Shown here in pieces: positions 50,277-60,515 of a DNA stretch of 60,773 nt (the first letter of the stretch is position 1; every line of letters begins with the position of its first letter). A program made the position numbers and the translations under genes. The notes under the pieces were generated by a model. That model saw only the letters and a list, made by a program, of their open reading frames with translations. It was not told where the DNA came from and searched no databases. This DNA comes from Caryophanales bacterium. Lineage in GTDB: Bacteria; Bacillota; Bacilli; Paenibacillales; CANHCR01. Location of the stretch: NCBI GenBank assembly GCA_947459205.1, contig CANHCR010000011.1:1-60773 (forward strand), written 5' to 3'.

Positions 50277-51167
50277 CTATTTCTCCGTCAATCTTGTGAA
50301 AATCTCACGATAGCGGCGCGTCGTCTCGGCGACCACGCTGTCCGGCAACGGTGCCGGCGGCGAGTTTTTGTCCCAATCGGAATTCGCCAAGTAGGTGCGC
50401 ACCGGTTCTTTGTCCATGCTGTCGATTTCGATGTCGAGTTCGTAGCGGTCGACTTCCCAATAGCGCGAGGAGTCGGGCGTGAAAATCTCATCAATCAAAA
50501 TCACCTTGCCGTCGATGATGCCAAATTCGAATTTGCAGTCGGCGAGGATGATGCCGCGCGCTGCACAGTAATCGTGCGCAAAACGGTACAACTCGATGCT
50601 CCGCTCACGCAGCGTCTGCGTCCGTTCGGCACCGACCAGTTCGGCCATCCGCGCCTCGCTAATGTCTTCGTCGTGCCCAACGTCGTTCTTCGCTGCCGGC
50701 GTGAAAATCGGCTCGGGGAAGCGCTCGTTTTTGCGCAGCCCCTCAGGCAATGGAATGCCGTTGACCTCGCCCGTCTTCTGATACTGACGCCAGCCGCCGC
50801 CCGTAATGTAACCGCGCACGACACACTCGATATCGATGCGCTCGGCTTTGCGCGTCACCATCACGCGGTGCTTGAGCAACTCCGGTTCCGTGATGACATC
50901 CGCCAACTGCGACACATCGCAATGTACGACGTGATTTTCGATCAACGACGCGCTAAGATCAAACCAAAACTTGCTGAGCAAGTTTAGCACGTTGCCCTTG
51001 TCCGGCACTGCCGGGCTGAGCACGTAATCAAACGCGGAAATGCGGTCGGTCACGACGATCAAAAAATGTTCGCCGAGATCGTACAACTCGCGCACTTTTC
51101 CTTTATAAATGAGCGGCGCCTTGACGTAGTCAACGGCCGTCGACAATCCTTCAGTAGCGTTCAGCAT
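50277..51167 (-). CDS. purC: SAICAR synthetase PurC, long form
   Basis: PurC joins aspartate to CAIR with ATP. The product has 296 residues; ATG 51167 lies after GGAGG, and the upstream reading is spurious. Motifs are YKGKVRELYDLGEHFLIVVT, DRISAFDYVLSPAVPDKG, ECVVRGYITGGGW and DCKFEFGIIDGKVILIDEI. This is the long SAICAR synthetase form known from eukaryotes, many Proteobacteria and others; the Bacillus enzyme is about 240 residues and reads differently (YEGKAKKIY). It sits in the normal position between purB and purS. Confidence 0.97.
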   Translation of the reverse strand: MLNATEGLSTAVDYVKAPLIYKGKVRELYDLGEHFLIVVTDRISAFDYVLSPAVPDKGNVLNLLSKFWFDLSASLIENHVVHCDVSQLADVITEPELLKHRVMVTRKAERIDIECVVRGYITGGGWRQYQKTGEVNGIPLPEGLRKNERFPEPIFTPAAKNDVGHDEDISEARMAELVGAERTQTLRERSIELYRFAHDYCAARGIILADCKFEFGIIDGKVILIDEIFTPDSSRYWEVDRYELDIEIDSMDKEPVRTYLANSDWDKNSPPAPLPDSVVAETTRRYREIFTRLTEK

Positions 51168-51205
51168 GCCCTTCCTCCATCTATGCGTCGTCTGCTGCTC
51201 ACAGC

Positions 51206-52498
51206 TTACAGGCCTAATTTTGCAAAAATCGTATCGACATGCTTGAGGTGCCAACTCGGGTCAAAGCAATCGGCGATTTCTTCGGCCGAAAGCACCGCGC
51301 GAATGTCGTCATGCGCCTCGATGATCTCGCGGAACGAACGTTGCTCTTCCCAAGCCTGCATCGCCCGCGGCTGGACCGTATCGTACGCCTGCTCGCGCGA
51401 CCAACCTTTGTCAATCAGTTTCGTCATCACGCGACCCGAGAACGGAACGCCGAACGTGCGCTCCATGTTGCGCTTCATGTTGTCCGGGAACACCGTCAAG
51501 TTTTTGATGATGTTTCCGAGGCGGTTGAGCATGTAGTTGAGCAAAATCGTCGCATCTGGCAAAATGATGCGCTCGACGGACGAGTGCGAGATGTCGCGCT
51601 CATGCCAAAGCGGCACGTTTTCGTAAGCGGAAATCATATGACCGCGAATCACGCGCGCCAACCCGGAAATGTTCTCACAGCCGATCGGATTGCGCTTGTG
51701 CGGCATCGCCGACGAACCTTTCTGACCTTTCGCGAACGGCTCCTCGACTTCGCGGAACTCACTCTTTTGCAAACCGCGAATTTCGGTCGCAAATTTGTCG
51801 AGCGAGGTAGCAATCAAAGCGAGCATCGCCATGTACTCGGCATGCCGGTCGCGTTGCAACGTTTGCGTCGAAATCGGTGCCGCCTTGGTGCCCAACTTCG
51901 CACAGACAAATTCCTCGACGAACGGATCGATGTTCGCATACGTACCGACAGCCCCCGAAATTTTGCCATACTGTACGCCATCAGCGGCATGTAAAAAGCG
52001 CTCCAGGTTGCGTTTCATTTCCTCATACCAGAGCGCCATCTTCAAGCCGAAGGTAGTCGGTTCGGCATGTACACCATGCGTCCGCCCCATCATCGGCGTA
52101 TGTTTATATTGTTGTGCTTTTTCCTTCAAAATATCGACAAAACGTTCAATGTCTGCCTGCAGGATGCGATTTGCCTGTAACAGCAAATAGCCGACCGCTG
52201 TATCGACAACGTCGGTAGAAGTCAGACCGTAGTGTACCCATTTGCGCTCTTCGCCCAAAGTTTCGGACACGGCGCGCGTGAAAGCAATCACGTCATGGCG
52301 CGTCTCCTGCTCGATTTCATAAATGCGGTCAATGTTGAAACTGGCATTGGCACGCAACGTCACCACATCTTCGCGCGGTATGACACCCAACTCGGCCCAC
52401 GCCTCACATGCACAAATCTCCACTTCTAGCCAAGCGCGGAACTTGTTTTCTTCCGTCCAAATGGCGCTCATTTCAGGTCTGCTATATCGTTCAAGCAT
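51206..52498 (-). CDS. purB: Adenylosuccinate lyase PurB
   Basis: PurB removes fumarate from SAICAR and from adenylosuccinate, so it serves both IMP and AMP synthesis. The 430-residue protein begins [20 protein letters not shown] and contains the family signature [17 protein letters not shown] with the catalytic serine loop, and [15 protein letters not shown]. It overlaps purK by eight bases. Confidence 0.98.
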   Translation of the reverse strand: MLERYSRPEMSAIWTEENKFRAWLEVEICACEAWAELGVIPREDVVTLRANASFNIDRIYEIEQETRHDVIAFTRAVSETLGEERKWVHYGLTSTDVVDTAVGYLLLQANRILQADIERFVDILKEKAQQYKHTPMMGRTHGVHAEPTTFGLKMALWYEEMKRNLERFLHAADGVQYGKISGAVGTYANIDPFVEEFVCAKLGTKAAPISTQTLQRDRHAEYMAMLALIATSLDKFATEIRGLQKSEFREVEEPFAKGQKGSSAMPHKRNPIGCENISGLARVIRGHMISAYENVPLWHERDISHSSVERIILPDATILLNYMLNRLGNIIKNLTVFPDNMKRNMERTFGVPFSGRVMTKLIDKGWSREQAYDTVQPRAMQAWEEQRSFREIIEAHDDIRAVLSAEEIADCFDPSWHLKHVDTIFAKLGL

Positions 52499-53663
52499 CG
52501 TGCTGATCCTCCCAAATGTTAGATTGCTTTATCCACGACAATGCGTATTCTACATCTGCGCACAACAAATTGATGTGCCCCATCTTGCGCTGTGCTTTCG
52601 CTTCTTGCTTACCGTACAAATGCAACTTCGCCGTTAAACCGGCACCGTCGAGCGAGGCGTCGCGTGTCTGCGACCATGCGAGCGTCGGCGCCACGTGCTG
52701 ACCGAGCAAATTGACCATCACGACCGGCGTCAAAAGCGCCGGCGAACCGAGCGGCAAATCGCAAATCGCACGCACATGTTGCTCGAACTGCGAAGTGCGG
52801 CACGCATCCATCGTATAATGTCCCGAATTGTGTGGACGCGGTGCCAGTTCATTGACGAACAACTCGCCATCCGCCGTCAAAAACATTTCCACCGCCAGCA
52901 ATCCGATGACACCGAGTGCTGCCGCTATTTTTTGTGCCATTTGCTCCGCCCGCTCCGCAATTTCACAACTGATGCGCGCTGGCACGATTGACGCGTGCAA
53001 TATATTGTTCACATGAATATTTTCCGCGACCGGGAAAGTCACCACTTCGCCGCTCGGGTTGCGGGCCGCAATGACCGACAACTCGCGCTCAAACGCGATG
53101 AATTTCTCCAGTACCAAATCCGTCCTCGCACGGCTCAGCGTTGCGAACGCCTCGTCCACTTCCGCCAGCGTGCGAATCACCCACTGACCTTTGCCGTCAT
53201 AACCGCCCATCGCCGTTTTCAGCACGCACGGCGTTCCGAACCGCTCCACTTCCGTCCGCAGTTGCTCGGCGCTAACGATCTCAACGTACGGCGCCACCTG
53301 CACGCCGGCCGCTTCAATCGCCCGCTTCTCACGCAAGCGATGCTGCGTCGTATAAAGCAACTGACTGCCTTGCGGCACATAACTGTCGCGCATCAGCAAA
53401 GCCGTCACTTCGGCATCGACATTTTCAAACTCATACGTAATCACATCGCTCTGTGCAGCCAATTGTTTCGCCGCCTCCACATCATGGTACGGCGCTTTAA
53501 TTTGCAAATCCGCCACTTGCCCGCATGGACTGTCCGGCGTCGGATCGAGCGTCACAAACCGATACCCCATATTGCGTCCAGCGAGCGCCATCATCCGGCC
53601 CAACTGACCGCCACCCAACACGCCAATCGTCCGCCCCGGTTCAATCACTCGGCGCGTGCTCAT
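52491..53663 (-). CDS. purK: N5-carboxyaminoimidazole ribonucleotide synthase PurK
   Basis: PurK carboxylates AIR with ATP and bicarbonate. The 390-residue ATP-grasp protein begins with [20 protein letters not shown], has GYDGKGQWV in the nucleotide loop, and [14 protein letters not shown] in the metal/substrate region. It overlaps purE by four bases (ATGA) and purB by eight. Confidence 0.98.
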   Translation of the reverse strand: MSTRRVIEPGRTIGVLGGGQLGRMMALAGRNMGYRFVTLDPTPDSPCGQVADLQIKAPYHDVEAAKQLAAQSDVITYEFENVDAEVTALLMRDSYVPQGSQLLYTTQHRLREKRAIEAAGVQVAPYVEIVSAEQLRTEVERFGTPCVLKTAMGGYDGKGQWVIRTLAEVDEAFATLSRARTDLVLEKFIAFERELSVIAARNPSGEVVTFPVAENIHVNNILHASIVPARISCEIAERAEQMAQKIAAALGVIGLLAVEMFLTADGELFVNELAPRPHNSGHYTMDACRTSQFEQHVRAICDLPLGSPALLTPVVMVNLLGQHVAPTLAWSQTRDASLDGAGLTAKLHLYGKQEAKAQRKMGHINLLCADVEYALSWIKQSNIWEDQHDA

Positions 53664-54145
53664 AACTGTTCACTGCTTTCGATGACAACCTGTTTCGTGC
53701 GCTCACGGCGCTCCTCTAACTTGGCGCGCAGCCCCTCATCAGTCGTCGCCAACACTTGCGCCGCCAACAAACCGGCGTTCGTCGCACCCGCTTTGCCAAT
53801 CGCTACCGTCGCCACCGGCACACCCGCCGGCATTTGCACGATCGAGAGCAGCGAGTCCAAGCCGTTCAAATTCGACGACTTGACCGGCACGCCAATCACT
53901 GGCAGCACCGTTTTCGCCGCCACCATACCTGGCAAATGCGCCGCGCCGCCCGCACCCGCGATGATTACGCGAATTCCGCGCTCGTAAGCCGTTTCCGCAT
54001 ACGTAAACATCAAATCAGGTGTGCGATGTGCGCTAACCACCTTTTTTTCATACGACACTTGCAACTCGTCCAAAATATCACAGGCGTGTTTCATTGTCTC
54101 CCAATCCGATTGACTTCCCATGATCACGCCGACTTTGATTGACAT
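53660..54145 (-). CDS. purE: N5-CAIR mutase PurE (class I)
   Basis: PurE moves the carboxyl group of N5-CAIR to give CAIR, together with PurK. The 161-residue protein has [17 protein letters not shown] at the start, SAHRTPDLM and [13 protein letters not shown], the class I active-site residues. ATG 54145 is used; a longer reading has no clear ribosome binding site. It is the first gene of the twelve-gene pur operon. Confidence 0.97.
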   Translation of the reverse strand: MSIKVGVIMGSQSDWETMKHACDILDELQVSYEKKVVSAHRTPDLMFTYAETAYERGIRVIIAGAGGAAHLPGMVAAKTVLPVIGVPVKSSNLNGLDSLLSIVQMPAGVPVATVAIGKAGATNAGLLAAQVLATTDEGLRAKLEERRERTKQVVIESSEQL

Positions 54146-54180
54146 AATTCGACCTCGTTCCAATCCGATTTAGCATATCA

Positions 54181-54259
54181 ATTTTAACAGTAGCGAACAA
54201 GCAGTGTCAACTTTATACCCGAACGATAAAGCGTATTCATAGCGAAAAAGTTCGTTTTT
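54181..54259 (-). promoter_or_regulatory. pur operon promoter with two PurR-box-like sites
   Basis: On the minus strand TTGACA (54205-54210), 18 bases, TAAAAT (54181-54186) form the promoter of purE. Upstream lie two inverted PurBox-like sites: ATACCCGAACGAT (54215-54227) and, on the other strand, AAAACGAACTTTT (54247-54259). The CGAAC cores face each other with 25 bases between them, wider than in Bacillus by a few bases. No guanine riboswitch is visible in the 5' leader. Confidence 0.6.
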
Positions 54260-54290
54260 TTTCGCATCTATTTGATAATCGAATGAATAC

Positions 54291-54320
54291 AAAAAACCTC
54301 CGCCGAAATCGGCGAAGGTT
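54291..54320 (-). terminator. Rho-independent terminator of the LiaI-like gene
   Basis: On the minus strand AACCTTCGCCG and CGGCGGAGGTT pair around ATTT, followed by a T-run. It lies 15 bases beyond the stop codon. Confidence 0.85.
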
Positions 54321-54334
54321 GCAAGATTTTTCGT

Positions 54335-54802
54335 TTATTTCGAGCGTCGAATGAGCACGATGCCGACAACCACCAAGACGATGGCAACGAATATAAAACT
54401 GAGTTTGATGAACAGCGACACACTGAGCGCCACTGCCGAGACAATGCCAAGCGCAATCGCCAACACAGCAAGCGTCCGGTCATTCGAGCGTCCATAGCGG
54501 TAATACTCATAAATGCCGATCGCAGCGCCGAACAGGAACAACGGCCAAAGGTAGTTCAGCGATTCCCAACCGAACCAGTTACCATATAAAAGCGGTAAGG
54601 AGGAAATGACGAGCAATCCTCCAGGAGCGAGCGTAATCGCTGGCAAGTGTCCGCGAAAGTACAACTTGTGTAGCAACCAACCACCCGCAAGCAATAGCAA
54701 TGGCCAAAACAAGCCGAAAATCGTCATTCCTAATTTGAACGCTATAAATACTGCACCCAGCAAGAGCAGGATAACACCAATTGGCATAATGCTTCTGTTC
54801 AT
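54335..54802 (-). CDS. LiaI/LiaF-like small membrane protein
   Basis: A 155-residue protein with five to six membrane segments and glycine-rich helices: MPIGVILLLLGAVFIAFKLG, FWPLLLLAGGWLLHKLYFRG, LNYLWPLFLFGAAIGIYEYY and a C-terminal hairpin ending IVLIRRSK. The two-fold LiaF transmembrane (DUF5668-like) pattern is recognisable. ATG 54802 lies eight bases after AAGGAG. Such proteins are linked to envelope stress responses; no LiaRS regulators are nearby. Confidence 0.7.
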   Translation of the reverse strand: MNRSIMPIGVILLLLGAVFIAFKLGMTIFGLFWPLLLLAGGWLLHKLYFRGHLPAITLAPGGLLVISSLPLLYGNWFGWESLNYLWPLFLFGAAIGIYEYYRYGRSNDRTLAVLAIALGIVSAVALSVSLFIKLSFIFVAIVLVVVGIVLIRRSK

Positions 54803-54876
54803 CGAAATTTCTCCTTTTTTCGACATCTGTGTCTATTGTACATGAAAAAAGTCGAAGTGAATAGTAAAAATTTTGG

Positions 54877-56451
54877 CTAGTTATCGTCCTTAACCGTTTC
54901 TACAACCGGCTCTTTCGCAGCTATCTTCCAACGATTGTTGATGAACGTAATCGCAAATGAGATCAAACCAAGCACCATCAACGCGATCACTTTATAGAAT
55001 GTTTCCGAACCGGTCAAGTCGAAGAAAATCGTTTTAATCGCCACAAACACGAGGACAACCGATCCGAACACTTTGTACAGCGTCGTTTGTGTATACGCAC
55101 CCCATACGAACAACAGCAAAGCATACACGCCCCAACTGATCGACAGCGACAACGACTCCCACGATGGATTCAAATCGTACGAAGTCCAAATGTTTTCGAT
55201 TTGCACGGTCAGTAAGCCCCCAACAATCAGGTGGCTGAGAATCGCAAACACATAGTTCCAACCCTCTTTGCTACGCAGCGAGTAGTAAAATCCGAGCGCC
55301 GCAAGCAACATCCAAGCGAGCGCACCGTTATTGAGAAACGGAATGTACACGCCGAACCAAATGCCATGATACTCGCCCCAAGTTGTGGCAAACCAATAAA
55401 TGAGAATGCACGCCCAAACCGCTTGCGAAGCCCAGAAGAGCGGCATGTAGTTGCGCCAGCGACTCACATACGCGAGCAACGTTGCCACGAACGTCCAGAG
55501 GAATACCTGCATCACACTGGCATACGTGAAATCCTGCAAGAACTGCGACGCCGCAATGATCGATAGCAACATCCCGCCGATGGAATAAATGATGACTGGC
55601 AACTTCAATTCGCGATTGACAAAATACATCGATGCCGCGACGACGATATAGACAACGCCGACAAGCAGTAACAATAGACTGGACGCGCTGACCGACGCCT
55701 CCGACAACTTACCAATAATCGCAATCGCCCACACAGAGAACAATAGACCGTTGATCAACCCTAGGTACAAGTTTAAACCATCAAACGCCTTGCGAGTCGT
55801 CCATGCCGCCCAAGCAAGCGCCACGATATAGAACAAGAACGCCGCCACTGCGTAACGCATCGGTAACGACCAGACGGACTCGACTGTTGGATCAAAATGC
55901 AACCAGTATACCGAATAGAGCAACCAAGTACCGCCAAACATAACCGCGTACAACTCATCCCAACGTTTGTGAATGGCAACGAAGAAATAAGCGACATTCA
56001 ACACCAACAAATACAAGAACAGCGTGAACACCGTGTCTGTTTCCGGACGCATCAATAACGGTGCAATCAAGCCACCGACAAGCGCTGTATTCATCAAAAT
56101 CCGCAAATCATATCGGTACGAAAAAATCGTACTAATCAGCGTAACGGCAATCATCAACACGAATACCGTCATCGGAGCCCATAATTCATATAAAATGCCT
56201 GCAAAAGCGACCGTCGTCGAGAACACGGCGACACCGGCACCAGCGATGAACTGACCGAGTTGTTTCGATTGCTTCAAAATAAACTGCGTACCAGCAGTCA
56301 ACAGCGCGCCGGAAAACACGAGTCCAATCGTAATTTTCACCGTATCAGTCAGCCAGTCGCTGCTCCAAGAAATTTTCAATAAATATCCGAATGCAGCTAA
56401 GAAAAATACTACCCCTAACAATGTCGTCCAATGTTTTTTGAGAAAATCCAT
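54877..56451 (-). CDS. DUF2339-family polytopic membrane protein
   Basis: A 524-residue protein with about 15 membrane segments and a short cytoplasmic acidic end. The N-terminal FFLAAFGYLLKISWSSDWL and LVFSGALLTAGTQFILKQ, together with LVGGLIAPLLMRPETD, fit the DUF2339 family of unknown function. The upstream gene is spo0M after about 85 bases. It lies in the same direction as its neighbours, but no operon is certain. Confidence 0.75.
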   Translation of the reverse strand: MDFLKKHWTTLLGVVFFLAAFGYLLKISWSSDWLTDTVKITIGLVFSGALLTAGTQFILKQSKQLGQFIAGAGVAVFSTTVAFAGILYELWAPMTVFVLMIAVTLISTIFSYRYDLRILMNTALVGGLIAPLLMRPETDTVFTLFLYLLVLNVAYFFVAIHKRWDELYAVMFGGTWLLYSVYWLHFDPTVESVWSLPMRYAVAAFLFYIVALAWAAWTTRKAFDGLNLYLGLINGLLFSVWAIAIIGKLSEASVSASSLLLLLVGVVYIVVAASMYFVNRELKLPVIIYSIGGMLLSIIAASQFLQDFTYASVMQVFLWTFVATLLAYVSRWRNYMPLFWASQAVWACILIYWFATTWGEYHGIWFGVYIPFLNNGALAWMLLAALGFYYSLRSKEGWNYVFAILSHLIVGGLLTVQIENIWTSYDLNPSWESLSLSISWGVYALLLFVWGAYTQTTLYKVFGSVVLVFVAIKTIFFDLTGSETFYKVIALMVLGLISFAITFINNRWKIAAKEPVVETVKDDN

Positions 56452-56535
56452 AATGTTTGCAGCTCCCGTCGTTATGTAAGGTTAGAATATGAAAAAGCAG
56501 CGACCTGCCGATCGCCACCTTGTCATTCTCGTTGT

Positions 56536-57309
56536 CTATTTCTTGTAGCGGTGAATCACGTCGCGAATTTCACGAGCAGCATACTCTGCGCCGCCACGAA
56601 TCAATTGATCATTATCAAAAGTGATACGAATTCGTTTGTCATCGGTGCCTGCCGCCTCACGCAACATGCCCATCAAGCCACGCGCTTTGCGGTCGATCGT
56701 CATTTTCACGACCAACTCATTCGCCGACAATTGGAACGCTATTTCCAATTCGTCCAAATAACTTCTGAACTCTGGCGACGGATAGTATTCGAATTCCTGC
56801 TCGTAATGATAAGGGGCATAAGCGCTATATTCGTTATCAGAATTGCGCAATTGGAAGCCCAATTTGGCAATTGCATCGAGCACCACTTGTTGCGCTGGAT
56901 GCGGCAATATTTTGATCATATCCTGATCGTGCGCGTCGACCGCACTAATGATTTCCGCCTCTGTCTGAATCCACAATTTCACTTTGCCGAACGAAATCGG
57001 TGAATGATACGGGATTTGCAGTTCAAAAGGCACCACTTTTTTCTCGCCCGGCTGGATTTCAAACGCCTGCGGAATGTGATGCGCATGAACTTTCATCGTT
57101 ACATAATACGTGTTGTCATCGGCCTCTTTCTCCGCTTTCGTGTTCAAAACGATGAAAAATTCCTTGATTTGCTGAGCGACCGTACCGCCGAAAATTTGCA
57201 CCTCGCCTTTCAGCGAACCGCCGATTTGTACAGCGTTGTCGTGCAAAATCGTATCAATTTTCGTACCGCCGATGCCAATGCTCGCTAATACGTTTTTAAA
57301 AAATCCCAT
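56536..57309 (-). CDS. spo0M: Sporulation-control protein Spo0M
   Basis: A 257-residue soluble arrestin-like protein. The start MGFFKNVLASIGIGGTKIDT and the phrase GGSLKGEVQIFGGTVAQQIK are family-typical. Spo0M affects the timing of sporulation and is under sigma-H in Bacillus. ATG 57309 lies behind GGAG. Its presence argues for an endospore-forming host. The C-terminal domain begins near 130. Confidence 0.93.
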   Translation of the reverse strand: MGFFKNVLASIGIGGTKIDTILHDNAVQIGGSLKGEVQIFGGTVAQQIKEFFIVLNTKAEKEADDNTYYVTMKVHAHHIPQAFEIQPGEKKVVPFELQIPYHSPISFGKVKLWIQTEAEIISAVDAHDQDMIKILPHPAQQVVLDAIAKLGFQLRNSDNEYSAYAPYHYEQEFEYYPSPEFRSYLDELEIAFQLSANELVVKMTIDRKARGLMGMLREAAGTDDKRIRITFDNDQLIRGGAEYAAREIRDVIHRYKK

Positions 57310-57347
57310 TTTAACCATCTCCTTGCACTGATTTTAGCACAACAGTC

Positions 57348-58262
57348 TTAATTTAACCATCTTTTTTCGAGCAACAATCGCATTAACGAACGTGAACTCC
57401 AAGCGTATAGACAATAGATAAAATAGACAAAAAAGATGATGTTGAGCAGCGATGTGAGCTGAGGTGACGAATCTTTCATAAAGAAGTAGAGTGGAATCAT
57501 AATCAGCAAACTGATGAGCAACAAAATGTTCCATTTCACATTAGCACCATACAGTAAACCAGAATTCCAAAGAAATCCGTACAGACTGTTTTTGTCATTC
57601 ATCGCTTTGTTGAAATAGAGACGTAACGACATCGAATCCGGGTTAATCATCAGTGCCGGACGAATCCAATCGACAGCCGAAAATGCATTTTTACGATGGA
57701 ACAACTCCATTTTTGCTAGTCCGATGTATGCTTTCTCGATGAGCGGATCGAGATTTATCGCTTGTTTGAACGAATTTTCTGCATCTTGCAGTTCGTTGCT
57801 CGCCATCAGTACTCTACCCATCAATTCGTGACTGTTCGCATTATCTGGATCCAAAATAATTCGGCGACGTGCCCAGCGCTCTGCCTTCGTCAAATCGGAA
57901 CGCGTGTCCACCAAATAGGTGGCATAGTCGTAGAGCACATCCATATTCTCAGGTTCAAGAGACAACGCAAATTCGAACGCCTCAATTGCTTCCTTGTGGT
58001 TGCCTTGTTTGGCTTCAATCTGCCCGTACATGCAGTGACCCCAAGCGAACGAATTATTAATTTGTAACGCCCTGGCGACCGACTGTTTGGCCGTCACATA
58101 TTGGCCTTTCAACAGTTGCAATCGTGCCTGCGCAGTCCAAACAAACGGATCATTCGGAGCGGTTTGCATCAACTCCTTGACCAGTTTCGCTGCCAATGTG
58201 TAATTTTCTGCTTGAAATGCTTTTTGAATTTGCAGATGAGCGATTTGTGGTTGCGGCATCAT
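57348..58262 (-). CDS. TPR-repeat membrane protein
   Basis: A 304-residue protein with about five TPR repeats from residue 12 to about 200 (AENYTLAAKLVKELMQTAPN, KGQYVTAKQSVARALQINN, GNHKEAIEAFEFALSLEPEN, SNELQDAENSFKQAINLDPL) and two C-terminal membrane segments (about 235-255 and 265-290). The TPR domain would lie in the cytoplasm as a protein-binding platform. It lies between spo0M and guaA; partners are unknown. Confidence 0.85.
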   Translation of the reverse strand: MMPQPQIAHLQIQKAFQAENYTLAAKLVKELMQTAPNDPFVWTAQARLQLLKGQYVTAKQSVARALQINNSFAWGHCMYGQIEAKQGNHKEAIEAFEFALSLEPENMDVLYDYATYLVDTRSDLTKAERWARRRIILDPDNANSHELMGRVLMASNELQDAENSFKQAINLDPLIEKAYIGLAKMELFHRKNAFSAVDWIRPALMINPDSMSLRLYFNKAMNDKNSLYGFLWNSGLLYGANVKWNILLLISLLIMIPLYFFMKDSSPQLTSLLNIIFFVYFIYCLYAWSSRSLMRLLLEKRWLN

Positions 58263-58285
58263 CTTGCCTCCTCAAGAAACATAAT

Positions 58286-59824
58286 TTACTCCCATTCAAT
58301 CGTAGCTGGCGGTTTTGATGTAATATCGTAGACCACGCGATTCACATTGTTCACTTCGTTGACGATGCGAGTGGAAATCTTTTCGAGCACATCCCAAGGT
58401 ATGCGCGCCCAATCGGCCGTCATGCCATCAATCGAAGTGACTGCACGAATCCCGACCGTGTACGAATACGTACGGCCATCGCCCATCACGCCGACGCTCT
58501 TCATATTCGGCAATGCCGTGAAATATTGCCAGATTTCGCGATCCAAACCAGCCTTCGCTATTTCCTCGCGCAAAATCGCATCCGACTCGCGCACGATTTC
58601 CAGCTTGTCTTCGGTAATTTCACCGAGCACGCGAATGCCAAGCCCTGGGCCTGGGAACGGTTGACGCCAAACAATCACATCCGGCAAACCGCACTTCTCG
58701 CCCACTTTACGAACCTCATCCTTGAACAGTTCCTTGAGCGGTTCGACCAACTTGAATTTCATGTCCTCCGGCAACCCGCCGACATTGTGGTGCGACTTAA
58801 TCGTTTGTGCCGTCGCCGTGCCACTTTCGATAATATCTGTATACAACGTGCCTTGTGCCAAGAAATCAAACTCGCCAAGCGACGCTGACTCCTCTTCAAA
58901 CACGCGGATGAATTCAGTGCCAATAATCTTGCGCTTCTGCTCAGGATCAGTGACGCCACTCAACTTGTCCATAAACCGTGTGCGCGCGTCCACTTTCACC
59001 ACATGCATATTGAACTTGCCGACGAACGTTTCCATCACGCTCTCCGCCTCACCTTTGCGTAGCAGACCGTGATCGACAAACATGCACGTCAATTGATCGC
59101 CGATTGCCTTGTGAATGAGCACCGCCACCACAGACGAATCAACGCCGCCACTCAGCGCACAAAGCACCTTGCGGTCACCAACTTGAGCGCGAATATCACG
59201 CACCGTATCTTCGATAAACGTCTCCATACTCCAGTCGCCCGTGCAACCGCAGATGTCGAACAGAAAATTCGCAATCATTTCATTACCATGCAACGAGTGA
59301 CGTACTTCTGGATGAAACTGCACCGCATACAATCGGCGCTCGCGATTGCTCATCGCTGCCACCGGCGCATTATCCGTCGATGCGTCAACAGCAAAACCGT
59401 CTGGCAACTGCACGACATGATCACCGTGACTCATCCACACTTGCTGCTGCGACTCCAACTTTGCCACAAGTGGACAGTTCGACTGAAACTCGATGACCGC
59501 TTTACCATACTCACGAGCATGCGACGGCTCCACATTGCCTTTCAACTGATGTGCCATCAACTGCATACCGTAGCAAATACCGAGAATCGGCACACCCAAA
59601 TCATACACCCCGAGGTCAGACTGCGGCGCTTTCTCTTGATACACGCTCGCTGGACCTCCTGAAAACACAATCCCCTTCGGATTCAAAGCCTTAATCTTCT
59701 CAATCGAAGTATTATACGGCAACAACTCGCTGTACACACCCAAATCGCGAATTCTGCGGGCAATCAACTGATTGTATTGACCACCAAAATCAAGAACAAT
59801 AATCATCTCATTCTGCTTTTCCAT
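58286..59824 (-). CDS. guaA: GMP synthase (glutamine-hydrolysing) GuaA
   Basis: GuaA converts XMP to GMP with glutamine and ATP. The 512-residue protein has a class I glutaminase domain (about 1-195; [15 protein letters not shown] with Cys near 84, and FHPEVRHS) and an ATP pyrophosphatase domain (about 200-390) with [16 protein letters not shown], then the dimerisation domain with [19 protein letters not shown] lies before ATG 59824. It lies alone about 4 kb beyond the pur operon and has its own promoter. Confidence 0.98.
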   Translation of the reverse strand: MEKQNEMIIVLDFGGQYNQLIARRIRDLGVYSELLPYNTSIEKIKALNPKGIVFSGGPASVYQEKAPQSDLGVYDLGVPILGICYGMQLMAHQLKGNVEPSHAREYGKAVIEFQSNCPLVAKLESQQQVWMSHGDHVVQLPDGFAVDASTDNAPVAAMSNRERRLYAVQFHPEVRHSLHGNEMIANFLFDICGCTGDWSMETFIEDTVRDIRAQVGDRKVLCALSGGVDSSVVAVLIHKAIGDQLTCMFVDHGLLRKGEAESVMETFVGKFNMHVVKVDARTRFMDKLSGVTDPEQKRKIIGTEFIRVFEEESASLGEFDFLAQGTLYTDIIESGTATAQTIKSHHNVGGLPEDMKFKLVEPLKELFKDEVRKVGEKCGLPDVIVWRQPFPGPGLGIRVLGEITEDKLEIVRESDAILREEIAKAGLDREIWQYFTALPNMKSVGVMGDGRTYSYTVGIRAVTSIDGMTADWARIPWDVLEKISTRIVNEVNNVNRVVYDITSKPPATIEWE

Positions 59825-59877
59825 TATGACTTCCTCATCCCCTATGTCTACTCACTGTGTTTGTTCCAATCTTGCTA

Positions 59878-59907
59878 ATTTTAACAAACCGATTTTGTGA
59901 GCGTCAA
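59878..59907 (-). promoter_or_regulatory. guaA promoter
   Basis: On the minus strand TTGACG (59902-59907), 18 bases, TAAAAT (59878-59883) lie about 55 bases before the start. No riboswitch or PurR-box pair was recognised in the leader. Confidence 0.6.
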
Positions 59908-59996
59908 GGATAAGCAGATTGTCGGCACTATTATAAATTCGCAAAAAGTTGTACCAATCCTCTTTTTTATGAAAGTTTGGCCTCTGATAATCCTAT

Positions 59997-60039
59997 AAAA
60001 AAGTCCCGCTACGACTTGTATGTCGACAAACGGGAACTC
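59997..60039 (-). terminator. Terminator after the Rpn-type fragment
   Basis: On the minus strand CCCG...CGGG encloses a second stem CGAC/GTCG around ATACAA and is followed by ACTTTTTT. It lies about 20 bases past the stop of the Rpn-type fragment. Confidence 0.65.
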
Positions 60040-60057
60040 GAGTTGCTAAATTATACG

Positions 60058-60498
60058 CTAATTGCAGTCTGTTTGTTGCATACAGACCAACTCTTCAGCA
60101 GAATAGCCGGTAAGTTTTACAATCAACTGAACTGCCAATCCTTCGCGAAGCATGCCCGTTGCGATATTGCGTCTCGCTTCTTCGACGCCTTCAATCTTGC
60201 CTTCAATCTTACCTTCAATCTTGCCTTCAGTATGAGCCGAATCGAGCAGCGACGCCTCGTCATGCATCGCTTTTTTGCGTGCCTCAGCAAGCGCCCAAAG
60301 TTGTAAATCATTGCTCATCGTTTCCAAGGTAATCATCACCTTTCGTAATTCACTATCCGCTGCGGCGAGATGCTCCCATTCAGACTGCGGCGCCCCATTC
60401 AAAAACGCTAACCAGTTTAGCAACGGTCGATTGCCATTCGATTCGCATTTCTCTAATTTCGGCAACTCAATCACATGAATCTCTAGTTGATCGGTCAC
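60058..60498 (-). pseudogene. 3' fragment of an Rpn-type PD-(D/E)XK nuclease gene, tandem duplicate
   Basis: The readable part starts in the middle of the Rpn family: LVYSIYQV (in the same frame, upstream of GTG 60498), then TDQLEIHVIELPKLEK, the usual conserved stretch, then a helical part, a GKIE repeat and TGYSAEELVCMQ at the end. The N-terminal nuclease part is missing, so it is a copy of the 3' half. It follows directly after the end of the next copy at 60516-60773. Rpn proteins stimulate recombination or transposition. Confidence 0.8.
60188..60232 (-). repeat. 12-bp minisatellite (GKIE coding), three-unit copy
   Basis: The unit GGCAAGATTGAA and near variants repeats three times and encodes GKIE in a charged linker of the Rpn fragment. 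The other gene copy near 60646-60702 has four units. Confidence 0.8.
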
Positions 60499-60515
60499 TT
60501 GATAGATACTGTAAA

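Noticed and set aside
54200-54270. Guanine riboswitch in the purE leader
   Set aside because: The leader is short and I see no three-way-junction pattern with the conserved purine-riboswitch core.
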